Source: Amphiura filiformis | Taxonomy: Eukaryota > Echinodermata > Ophiuroidea > Amphilepidida > Amphiuridae | NCBI RefSeq assembly: GCF_039555335.1 | Contig: NC_092637.1 | Coordinates: 46,331,613 to 46,395,612, forward strand | Direction of reading: 5' to 3' | DNA length: 64,000 bases | Shown here: positions 54,748 to 64,000 of the stretch, piece by piece | How the letters are laid out: each line of letters begins with the position of its first letter | Numbering within the stretch: position 1 is the first letter of the stretch | The notes under the pieces: generated by a model | The model's input: only the letters and a program-made list of their open reading frames with translations | Told to the model about the DNA's origin: nothing | Database searches by the model: none | Made by a program: the position numbers and the translations under genes

Positions 54748-57700
54748 GTATGACACTTCCATGCAGTTTTACAGTAATGTGCAACCCCTTGGTATGCAAC
54801 TTCCTTTTGAAAATTGAAAAATTGATTTAATTTGGCGTATAGCATAGAAATTTTACCATTATTTACCAGCATCAAGCCACCACTGCAATTGAATAGCCTA
54901 CCTAAGTGGAAGAAGGCCCAACACTTTTTTTGAGATATTAACAGAAAACTTTTAATGTTAAAATATTTGGAAAAGTTTTAGAAACAGACTGTTTTCATCT
55001 TTAGTACCGGTACATGAACATACATTATAACATGCATGTGATGTGATATATGTTTGAATGTTTCAATGGCAACGGTACAGCATACGTCCATGGGTACAGG
55101 TATACTAATACCGTACGATAAAACTCATTTGTGTAAAATGGTGAAGTTGAGCCGTTCTTCCACTTAGGTATTCAATTATAAATGTGAATTGTATTTATTC
55201 TGACAGGGCTAAAGATAGAGTAGCTTAAAGTGTGATAATTGACAAATGCGCATATACTTGGTGAAAAAAAATATTGTGCAGAATTCTTTTTTTTTTGTCG
55301 GCCCCAAAAAAGGACGTTGTAACTTTTGCAACTACTTCTCAAATTAGTCAGGTTTCATCTTTTTCTAAAACAGGTGATATTAGGAGGTGGTCGACAATAC
55401 TTCTATCCTAATGATATCTCTGATCCGGAATATTCTAACCGAAATGGAAACAGAGAAGATGGTCGAAACCTAATAGAAGAGTGGTTGGCGTCACATGATA
55501 ACGATTCTACAGCCCGATGTGTGTGGGACAAAGCAGGATTCGATGCCATTGATCCAGCAGAGGTCGACTTCCTTTTAGGTATACAAGCGTTGGTTTATTA
55601 TTTGATGTGGACCAAACTGAAATTAAAACAGTGATACATGCCCAGGCTATTAAATCTTAGCTTGGTACCCATGCGGAAGGATGCAATGCAATGCATTGCA
55701 ATGTAATTGCAATGCATTGCAATGTAATTGCTCTCCCCGTGGCTCATCTGGTAATGGCGTGGCAGATGACCCATGACAAAAGACCTCGTTACAGTCAGTT
55801 CCGATCAAGGTAATAAGCCTGATTGTTGGCTACACTTGACATTTCTACAAAAATTCCCCCGTTCCCCGACCAGCTATCTACGATGACCCCCTTCGTTCAC
55901 CAGGTCACTTGTGCCTGGCCGAAGTTTCGTTTTTTAAATGCAATGAAATAAAATGAAATGAAATGAAATGAAATGAAATGAAATGAAAGGAAATGAAAAC
56001 ACAGTGCAGTGCAATGCAATGAAATGAAAAATGAAATATACAAAATAATGTCTTTCCTTAAGAAATCACAAATAAAGTATGAAATGAAATGAAATGAAAT
56101 GAAATGAAATGAAATGAAATGAAATGAAATGAAATGAAATGAAATGAAAATGAAATGAAAGTTGACCACAAAATATGTCTTTGCTTAAGAAGTCACAAAT
56201 AAATAAAGCATACTTTATATACAACCTTCTATTGCAGGCTTATTTGAACCCAGCCACATGAAGTATGAAACAGAACGTGAAGACGACGAAGCAGGAGAAC
56301 CATCGCTTGAGGAGATGGTTGAGAAAGCATTACAGATGTTGCAGGAGAACCAAAACGGATATTTTCTGATGGCTGAAGGTATATAAGATTTATCATAAAC
56401 TCCTCAACAAAAGTTTGGAAAGTTTTTCCAAGCATCTGTATCTCAAATTATTTGTGACATATTCATATCGTGTTGCATATCAATGGATAGCTACAATACT
56501 CCCGCTTTACAATGACACCCTATTTGAAACAATAACATTTTTCACGGCTGAGTACACGCCTTGTGAATGTAGTGGGATCTCAAACAGAATTCGCCAAATT
56601 GACCATTATTCTGTGCTCAAACAACCCTAGCCACTAACCTCAATAGCGGGTGGAAAAACAGGCAGCCACAATAGTCAGGCACCTTCTCCTCATGCTGCTC
56701 ACCGACCTGGTTACACGTTACTGTAGGATGGCATTTCATTCTTCAACAAGGATTCGTCGCAGGTCATTCAATGTGGTTGCATATGGGCTTCTCTGGCACG
56801 CACAGCACGATCAAGCTGGTCCCACAAGTGTTCAGACCGGGTCTGGTCTGATGGCAGGCCATTTCGGCTCTACTCCCATGTTCTGAAGGTAGTCGTTGAC
56901 TACCGTTGCTCTGTCAGGGGCGAGCGGTGCCATCTTGGAGGATTGCATTAGGTCCCAGATTGTGAAGATATGGGATTGCAGCTGAGTATTGTAGCTATCC
57001 ATTGATATGCAACACGATATGAATATGTTACAAATAATTTGAGATACAAATGCTTGGAAAAACTTTCCAAACTTTTGTTGAGGAGTTTATGTAAATATAA
57101 ACAACACAGTGAAGTGTTTGTATTGCATGCAAGACATGCTGTTTTTTTGCCGATTATAGTTTTTCCGAAGCGAGAACTTAGTTTATCAAGAAAAAATATT
57201 GCTTATCGAGTGAAAAAAACACACAGTTAATCATCAATAAACTAAAACTTACGTTTGCATAACCCGAGTTTTAAGGTTTGCTAACTACACCAAATAATAA
57301 ATTGAGTTTCGAAAATTAAGTTCATCTAAAACCATAAGTTTTCGGGAAAATAATTTATGTCGGTCGAACAATATCTGTCGAATTATTGAGCAAGCAGTTG
57401 CAGGTGAATTAGAGTTATTCAGGGTGATGTGAGCAATACGTGGTAACAGCTCCAGTGGAAACGCATCGGGTGAACACTGAGTGGTGAAGGTGAATGCGAA
57501 GTGACGCGACTTACATGCGAGTGAACCTCACTGTCAAGGCGTCAACCATCTTTGAGGTTGTTTATATATAGTTCGGGTGAAGATTTGGCGGGTGACACGG
57601 GTGACACAGGAAGATACAACAATCAGCAGAAGCATTCAAACGGGCATTCAATCTCTGACGGCCATGAAAAATATTTTCTGGACTTCGCCTTTTCCACTAT

Positions 57701-59474
57701 ACATGAAAACACTAATTGAATTGTATTGTATTCCTCATGATCATTATACAAACATAAGTCATATGAATTCATTAATGTGTCGAACTATGACCAAAATGTT
57801 AATAACATTCGATTGTATCTTTTCAGGAGGCCGGATAGATAACGCCCACCATGCAAACAATGCTTATAAAGCACTTACTGACACGTTGGCATTTGAACGA
57901 GCAATACAGAAGGCATTGGATATGGTGAATCTCAAAGACACACTCATCATAGTCACCTCTGACCACGCCCAGGCAATGGGCTTTGTGGGAGCCAACACCG
58001 GAATAGGAAATCCTATATTTGGTAAACTTATTTATGTTATTGAAAACAAATGTGTTTTTTAATACGTTTAACCTGTTTTAAGATTCAAACATGCAATCTG
58101 CGTTATTTGTAAATTAAAAGAAAAAATGAAAAAGTATAACAAACTGCCCTAAAAATTCGTTCTTGTCCGAGTAACTCGTTAATAAGCACATATGTTCATT
58201 AACGAATTTGCTAGGAAAGAAAGAAATCGAGAGAAAAAAATGAATGAATGAATGAATTTGTTGACTCTTGGTTGACTCTTATAATCTTCGTGAGTTCTTC
58301 AAGACATTAACCTGTACCAAATCATGTTGAATTGTTAATGGAATTTCAACTTATCATCTATATAACAATCTAGTTATATTTGTGTTACACAGGCCTTAAT
58401 AATAATGAAGTTGACGATGAAGGGATACCTTGGTCTACCCTTCAATACACCGGGGGACCAGGAGGAGCTATAGAAAGGGACACCTTCCGAGCAACTGACA
58501 GCAGAAGAGATCTGACCAATGTTGACACCGGTTTGTACACATAACTGTTTTATCTACACACTCTAAACATAAATATCGCAACATTTCCAAAATCGAGATT
58601 TTCAGTTAAAATGCACGAGTTAACACTCAATAGGCTTATATCAAGTCTACACTACGTAATATATGTCAAGATGCTTCCCATGAAACAGTTAACACTAGCC
58701 TAGTCGCATGGCAAAGTGGTTTTCAATTGGGGGGTTACGAGAGCGTAAGTCCAAGAAATTGTCTAATACAGAGAGGGTGGAGCTTTAAGTTCATAGAATA
58801 TCCGGAAGGCTTCAGTATTATATAGGAGTCAAAAGGTTTGGCTTGGATAAGGTATCCATGAAATAGCAACGTTAGAAAGTTGCACTGGAAGAGGTGGTCA
58901 GAAGAAACAGACATTGAAAGAAGACAGAAGTATTCCAAAGATTGCGAGACTGAAAATCAATCTCCGGGACACTACGACCATGCTCATGACGTCATTAAAA
59001 TCATTTGTGTGGTACTCACGTGACCTATATCATTGCATTAACTAATATGTTAATGGTGAAATAAACTTAACTATTGCAGTTTTCAGGGAAAAGGTTGTGT
59101 GAAAAATACTCAATAATTAATGGGGCTCTTTCAAGGATAATTTAGAACAAAATGGGTCTTTCGGGGCTATTGTATTAAATGTCATCATTCATTACCCAAC
59201 TTGTTTCTTTTCTTTTTTAGCTGATCCAGATTTTGTGCAACCCGCACTTTTTTCCCGCCGGATATCCCCTCACCATGGGGAGGACGTTCCGATATATGCT
59301 ATTGGTCCTTTGGCTCATATGGTACACAGCACTCACGAACAAAGCTACATTGCTCATGTGATGCGTTACGCAGCATGTATAGGAGACTATGAAAATGACT
59401 GTTCCCGTCAAGCTCCACGTAGAAAATTAAGAAAACAAGATTTAGATGAATAGTTGAACAGCCCTGAAAATAAA
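54572..59474 (+). CDS. ALPL-like: Alkaline phosphatase, 5' partial
   Basis: Exons 54572-54747, 55374-55578, 56238-56378, 57827-58021, 58393-58530, 59221-59453, with GT-AG ends and agreeing phases. Alkaline phosphatases hydrolyse phosphomonoesters outside the cell with two Zn and one Mg. Visible ligands are kept: Thr of THATP (Mg), Glu of AEGGRID (Mg), Asp and the second His of GGRIDNAHH (Zn1), Asp-His of TSDHAQ (Zn2), His of PHHGEDV (Zn1), and the Arg of ASRRW that binds phosphate. Exons for the first Asp and nucleophile Ser lie upstream of what I can find. The end is RRKLRKQDLDE with no hydrophobic GPI tail. Likely active if the 5' exons exist. Confidence 0.92.
55374..55578 (+). CDS. Alkaline phosphatase exon, LGGGRQYF
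   Basis: Reads VILGGGRQYFYPNDISDPEY, then DGRNLIEEWLAS and VWDKAGFDAID, matching the family ILGGGRKYMFP and NLVQEWL blocks. Confidence 0.92.
55938..56214 (+). repeat. (AAATG)n microsatellite with duplicated flank
   Basis: AAATG units run in two blocks, separated and followed by the related segments AATAATGTCTTTCCTTAAGA and AATATGTCTTTGCTTAAGAA. Intronic. Confidence 0.88.
56238..56378 (+). CDS. Alkaline phosphatase exon, LFEPSHMKYE
   Basis: Reads GLFEPSHMKYETERED, then PSLEEMVEKALQML and NGYFLMAEG. The final Glu is the Mg ligand of the family VEGGRID motif. Confidence 0.92.
56394..57091 (-). mobile_element. Tc1/mariner-type element, decayed, about 700 bp
   Basis: Inverted ends of about 100 bp (CATAAACTCCTCAACAAAAG, then TTTGGAAAG). 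On the minus strand the interior has the C-terminal transposase blocks EHLWDQLDRAVRARE and, in other frames, QDGTARP and WPAIRPD. Stops and frame changes are frequent and the N-terminal part is absent. In an intron of the phosphatase gene. Confidence 0.85.
57092..57826. other. Phosphatase intron, nothing recognised
   Basis: A 161-codon open frame at 57577-58062 consists of intron sequence running into the next exon; only the exon part is coding. Confidence 0.5.
57827..58021 (+). CDS. Alkaline phosphatase exon, GRIDNAHH and TSDHAQ
   Basis: Reads GRIDNAHHANNAYKAL, then DTLIIVTSDHAQAMGFV and GNPIFG. The zinc ligands Asp, His, Asp and His are present. Confidence 0.93.
58393..58530 (+). CDS. Alkaline phosphatase exon, crown-domain region
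   Basis: Reads NEVDDEGIPWSTLQYTGGPG, then DTFRATDSRRDLTNVDT. It matches the family YTVLLYGNGPG region. Phase 1 at both ends. Confidence 0.88.
59221..59453 (+). CDS. Alkaline phosphatase last exon
   Basis: Reads ADPDFVQPALFSRRISP, then HHGEDVPIYAIGPLAHMV and QSYIAHVMRYAACIG. The His of HxGEDV is the last Zn1 ligand. Stop TAG at 59451. Confidence 0.93.
59469..59474 (+). promoter_or_regulatory. Possible polyadenylation signal of the phosphatase gene
   Basis: AATAAA 16 bases after the stop. It is very close, so a later signal may be used instead. Confidence 0.45.
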
Positions 59475-60156
59475 GAGACATAATTTGTACGGGAACCATT
59501 TGTTGCAAATTAATTAAGTTAAAAGAGCACATTTTCTAAGTTGTTCGTAGGAAATCATCATCATAATGAATTGTAATTTTGAACGTATTGCAAAAGATAA
59601 TCATATTGACAATGCTCCTTGCATTTGAACATATTTTTTCCTTCAGAATTGTAGTTGTAATATCACAATGTTACTGATAATTATTAATATTACACGGTTC
59701 CTTTGGGTTTGATATTATTTATACTGATGATTTGTTTCACACTGTCTTGGTTAATGGTAAAGCTCTCCCTATATCTCATGGAGGCACTGAGATGACAGCT
59801 TTTCTCTCCCTCCCTATAAAGAAGTCAAAAAGTATTTTCCTGTATATATTTCATAAATAGATCAACAGGTGTATAAAGATATATAAAAATATATAATAAT
59901 GATAAGATATAAATGATCTGTGTTAAAGTGTTGGTATATATTTTTGTATCCGGCCTTAAAGGATGTCTCCGGCAACCACAACATTATGCCTTACATGATA
60001 GAAAATTAATTATCAAGCACGAATCACGTGGTTTTATATGAAACCACAGATCCTGGAAAGAAACAAACTCATATTGACCATAAAAACAATTAATACAGCC
60101 GTCTCTCAACACGCGATATTCAAAATTCCCGGGCGAAGAAAGAAAGAAAGAAAGAA
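59475..60156. other. 3' flank, no gene
   Basis: AT-rich, with an (AAAG)n stretch at 60135-60158. Confidence 0.4.
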
Positions 60157-60440
60157 AGGCCCTAAATGCTATCTACAGAAAATAGCAAGCAAAGCAAAAA
60201 ACATGCAAAATGATATTGTTTCAAAAAACATTGCCTAACACGCGTTCTACATGATGATTTTTTGCACTGCACACCAAGCTTAGGAATTCAAAGGTCAAAA
60301 CCTCTGTTGAGATGCAGGTACCTGCTTATACCATGTATACGGAGTAACCAATCCAGATCTAGATCCAGATGATTCAGTACGCAAAATCTGAGGATTCAGT
60401 ACGCAAAATCCCGGGGCAAATCGGCTATAATTGGTAGCCT
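60157..60440 (+). repeat. Tandem-unit sequence, left copy, with a small insertion
   Basis: GCCCTAAATGCTATCTACAG through CCCGGGGCAAATCGGCTATA matches 62830-63025. A block of about 108 bases, flanked by GATGATT, is extra in this copy. Confidence 0.8.
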
Positions 60441-60717
60441 TGTTCAAGGCCTCCTAAGATGGCCTCCTATGATTTCCTCCCTGCTCAGAACTATTTTTGG
60501 GCTCGCGAAGTCAGTGAAAAATCGAACTTGGGCTTAGTCTACGAACCGCCAAAACGAACCCCTACCCGGGCTCGCAGGCTCAACCCGAGTTCGATCGTTC
60601 AACTTACGCATGATTATAAGCAGCCGCAGTCTGTGTCCCTCATATCATGGACTTGGCGAGCCCAAAAGTAGTGATCAAGTGCTGGTCATGAGGGAGGAAA
60701 CTTAGAAGGCCTTGAAC
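60432..60717. mobile_element. MITE with TGTTCAAGGCCTCCTAAG ends
   Basis: The right end in reverse reads TGTTCAAGGCCTTCTAAG. The subterminal GGCTCGCGAAGTC pairs with GACTTGGCGAGCC. Confidence 0.75.
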
Positions 60718-62690
60718 ATAACATAACATAACATAACATAACATAACATAACAGAATACTGTTGGTGCGCTGTTCCTTATGACAAGCTCGTAGCGCTTAT
60801 AAAGTAAAAATAAAAACATCTTAAGGTACACAAAGCAAAACCTTAAATAAATAACATTATAGAGTGCAAACCTTTAAATTTACATAATACAAGTCATAAA
60901 TATAAAGATCAACAAAGTAAAACACATCATGGAAAAAGATAGGTCTTAATTGACTTTTTAAAACTCGCGATGGAAGAGGATTCTCTTATTGTGATAGGAA
61001 GTTTATTCCATTCCCGTGAAGCACATAAAGTAAATGTCCTGTCGCCTGCTCTAAGGTGAGCCTTGGGGTAATCCAAACGAAGGAAATCATTGACCATGTT
61101 GACGGATCTGAGATTACGGGTTGGATAATAAATATGAAGACAAGTATTCAGATAATCTAGTGCTAAGTGGTTTAGAGTCTTGTAGACGTAGAGGAGCAGT
61201 TTGTAGATAATACGCTGTTGGACAGGAAGCCAATGAAGAGCAGACAACAATGGTTGCGAATCGTGCTTGAGAGGTACAAGTCGAGCTGCCCAGTTTTGAA
61301 GACGTTGAAGACGAAGGACATGTTTATGTGGAATTGAAGACAAGAGACCATTACAGTAATCCAAACGGGACAAAACAAGTGATCGAGCAGCATGATTACA
61401 AGTATCTTTATCAATATATTTACGTATTCTAGTTAAATTACGTAGATGAAATGTAGTTGTTTTGCATAAATTAGTGATGTGCGTTGTCATAGACATATTT
61501 GTATCAAAAAATGAACCAAGATTACGAACTGACTCGGATGGCAAGATGGTTGAATCTCCCATTTTGAGCGAAACATTGTTGATAAAGCGTGTGTTATGAG
61601 GAGACGATGCAATGAAAAATTCAGTTTTATCATTGTTGAGTTGTAATTTGTTTTGGATCATCCAAGTTTTGATTTCATATATACAGTTTTGAAGTTTTGC
61701 AATAGCATTATCTAATTCACCAGGTATCTTTGGATTACAGGAGACGTAGAGTTGGGTGTCATCAGCGTAGACATTGTAGGACACTTTGTGTTTACGGGCG
61801 ATATCACCGACAGGTAGTGTGTATATTGTGTAGCCAATAGGCCCAACAATTGAACCTTGTGGTAGTCCAAATGTTGCAGTTACTGGTTGTGAAAGTTCTC
61901 CTGCTACATCAACGCGAATGGACCATCCAGTGAGGTAGGACTCAAACCATTTGAGAGCAACACCTTTGACACCAAGGCGATTTGAAAGGCGTGAAAGTAA
62001 TATTCCATGATCGATGGTGTCATAGGCGGCAGAAAGATCGAGAAGCACCAATAACACAACTTGGTTCGAATCCAGCGCAAACATAATGTCATTTTTTACC
62101 TTAATTAAAGCAGATTCTGTGCAAGAATGTGATCTGTAGGCTGATTGGAAGGGATCAGCAAGGTTATACAAGTTCATATGATCGGTTAGTCGGGAACATG
62201 CAATTTTTTCAATGATTTTGCCAATGAATGTCAAATTGGCAACAGGTCGGTAGTTCTTAAGGACATTCCTGTTGAGTGATGGCTTCTTCAACAGTGGTTT
62301 GATTATAGCATGTCTTGCTGCATTTGGAAAAGTACCGGTTGAAAGTGATGAGTTTATAATGTTAGTGATCAGAGTAAGAAGATGTCCGTTGCTCAACAGT
62401 TCTTTTACAAACCACGTTGGAATTGGATCAAGTCTGCTAGTTTTGCTAGGAGATTTGCCAATAAACTTTCTAACTTCCTCTTCGGTGGCAGGTGTGAGCA
62501 TTGAAAGTGTGTGAAGATCGGCATGATTGTCAGCGAATGTCACATGATTAATTGTAGTACTTGTAGTAGCAGTAACATTGCTATCCAGATTTGAGCGGAT
62601 TTTCACAATTTTGGAGAAGACTTGGTGAATCGTGAATAGGTAGCACATGTGAAGTTTTGTTCAAAAGTGTATTGATTGTGCTTAGAAAAA
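60713..62690 (-). mobile_element. LINE (CR1/L2-like) with long reverse transcriptase frame
   Basis: A 573-codon frame (62648-60927) holds the LINE reverse transcriptase in order: NYRPVANLTFIGKIIEK, DPFQSAYRSHSCTESAL, LLVLLDLSAAYDTIDHGIL, FGLPQGSIVGPIGYTIY, YNVYADDTQLYVSC, then LHWLPVQQRIIYKLLLYV and REWNKLPITIR, ending KTYLFP. The homology continues upstream in another frame (HVLPIHDSPSLLQ), so there is one frame change near 62620. Endonuclease absent (5' truncated). The 3' end is followed by a (TTATG)n tail at 60717-60752. The long open frame makes it the youngest LINE here. Confidence 0.93.
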
Positions 62691-63150
62691 ATAGCTAAAA
62701 GATCGAATGCAGAGCATTATTAAGAAATGTTAAAATAAAGAAGCTGACCAAAATTTGAAACGGCACTTATATAGCAGAGATTATCAGGAATATGAAGGGA
62801 AAAAAATCATAAAAATCATTAAACATAAAGAAATGTAGCCCTAAATGCAATCTACAGAAGATAGCCCTAAATGCTATCTACAGAAGATATAGCAAGCAAA
62901 GCAAAAAACATGCAAAATGATAATGTTTGAATAAACATTACCTAACACGCGTTCTACATGATGATTCAGTACGCAAAATCTGAGGATTCAGTGCGCAAAA
63001 TCCCGGGGCAAAACGGCTATAATAAAAAATATCCAATAGGCCGAATGCAGAGCATTAAGAAATGTTAAAATGAAGAAGCTGACCAAAATTAAAAACAAAA
63101 CGGCACTTACATAGCAGAGCTTATCAGGAACATGAAGGAAACATTTTTTG
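62691..63150 (+). repeat. Tandem 336-bp units ahead of the next LINE
   Basis: CGAATGCAGAGCATTAAGAA through CAGAGCTTATCAGGAACATG occurs at about 62714 and again at about 63043, 330-336 bases apart, with the GCCCTAAATGC block between. The left copy of that block is at 60157. The minus-strand LINE and a MITE interrupt the array. Confidence 0.75.
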
Positions 63151-63269
63151 TATGATGTGATGAGTCGCCTTTGCTACAGTAGAGATATGCTGATGAACGC
63201 ACGGCAAGGTGTGACAAACTCTTTTATCTGCCGCCCATTTATTTCATCGATATGGGAGCACTTGAAATA

Positions 63270-64000
63270 CTAAGATCGCTGACGTGACAAAACGAGGTTA
63301 TCGCGGTGGAAAATTGCGTCAACGATTTCCCATTAAGACTCATGTTTCTCAACGACGTTGTTTACAAACATCGACGAGAAGTGACTGTTCGAGTAATCTA
63401 ATTCACATTAAGATAGTGAAATCAGCTGATCATGTCAACAAACCCAAAGCGTTGTTTGGACTATGGAACGCTGCCTCTGTTAAGAAAAAGACACCGTCAA
63501 TTTGTGACTTGATCATTAGCCAGAAATTACATCTTCTGTCGATAACAGAAACATGGCTCGAAGGTGATTCGCGCGATGGCTTTCCTATAGCTGATCATAA
63601 GAATACTCTTCCTCAATTTGATTTGCACCACCTTCCTCGAGTAGGAAAGAAGGGTGGAGGAGTTTGCCTTTGTCACATAAAGGGTTTGATGTAAAATGTA
63701 GCGACCCTCGCGAGTTTCGCTCTTTTGAATGTTTGGATGCAAATGTATCATCTGGACCTTCGGCTTTTAGACTGCTAACGATTTACCGACCGCCACCATC
63801 CACAGAGAACAAATTGACTCCAGCGATCTTCTTCAGAGAGTTTTCAAGCCTTCTTGAACAGATCATCATTCACCCTGGACATGTTCTCATGACTGGAGAT
63901 TTTAATTTCCATGTGAATGATCCTACGGATCGACAAGCAGCAACATTTCTTGACTTGATTGACTCTTCCGGGTTTGAGCAACATGTCTTTAGTTCTGATG
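63270..64000 (+). mobile_element. LINE, endonuclease part, cut by the window edge
   Basis: Reads ALFGLWNAASVKKKTPSICD and LLSITETWLEGDSRD, the start of an AP-type endonuclease. After a frame change near 63675 it continues FRLLTIYRPPPSTENKLTP and HVLMTGDFNFHVND. It reads away from the minus-strand LINE. The reverse transcriptase would lie beyond 64000. Confidence 0.88.

Noticed and set aside
57577-57826. Coding start of the phosphatase exon at 57577
   Set aside because: No phosphatase similarity before 57827, where a good acceptor (TCTTTTCAG) stands.

Overview
This is an AT-rich, intron-rich animal genome segment. The three recognisable host loci are spliced, and the rest is dense in small inverted-repeat DNA elements, LINEs, tRNA-derived SINEs and one Penelope-like element. 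Degenerate TTAGGG-like repeats and marine-invertebrate style SINEs suggest an invertebrate deuterostome (echinoderm or hemichordate type). That assignment is inference and is weak.

Layout. 1-4.8 kb: repeats, no gene seen. 4.8-10.5 kb (+): the 3' seven or eight exons of an ecto-5'-nucleotidase (CD73) family gene whose visible metal and catalytic residues are replaced, while the nucleoside-binding half is kept. One exon is one base short. 10.5-13.3 kb: small elements and the 3' flank of the next gene. 13.3-24.4 kb (-): an organic anion transporter (OATP/SLCO) gene in eight recognised exons, including the family signature and the Kazal domain, with at least one transmembrane exon not found. Its introns are packed with inverted-repeat elements. 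25.3-26.2 kb: a 42-bp minisatellite split by an element. 26.2-44.5 kb: mostly non-coding, with two SINEs, two truncated LINEs, several MITEs and one weak three-exon gene candidate. 44.5-45.8 kb: a short Penelope-like element with inverted ends, each carrying a hammerhead ribozyme motif. 46.0-53.0 kb (-): a duplicated, dead copy of the 3' half of the OATP gene. 54.6-59.5 kb (+): six exons of an alkaline phosphatase. 60-64 kb: a LINE and a MITE inserted in a tandemly repeated sequence, followed by the 5' part of a second LINE that leaves the window.

Working together. The nucleotidase-like and alkaline phosphatase loci belong to secreted or cell-surface phosphohydrolase families, and both end in basic, hydrophilic tails without a visible GPI signal. 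The OATP is a plasma-membrane carrier. A shared role in extracellular nucleotide or phosphate handling is only suggested by proximity. The OATP duplication is useful because the two copies act as empty and filled sites for several elements, which gives their exact ends and target duplications.
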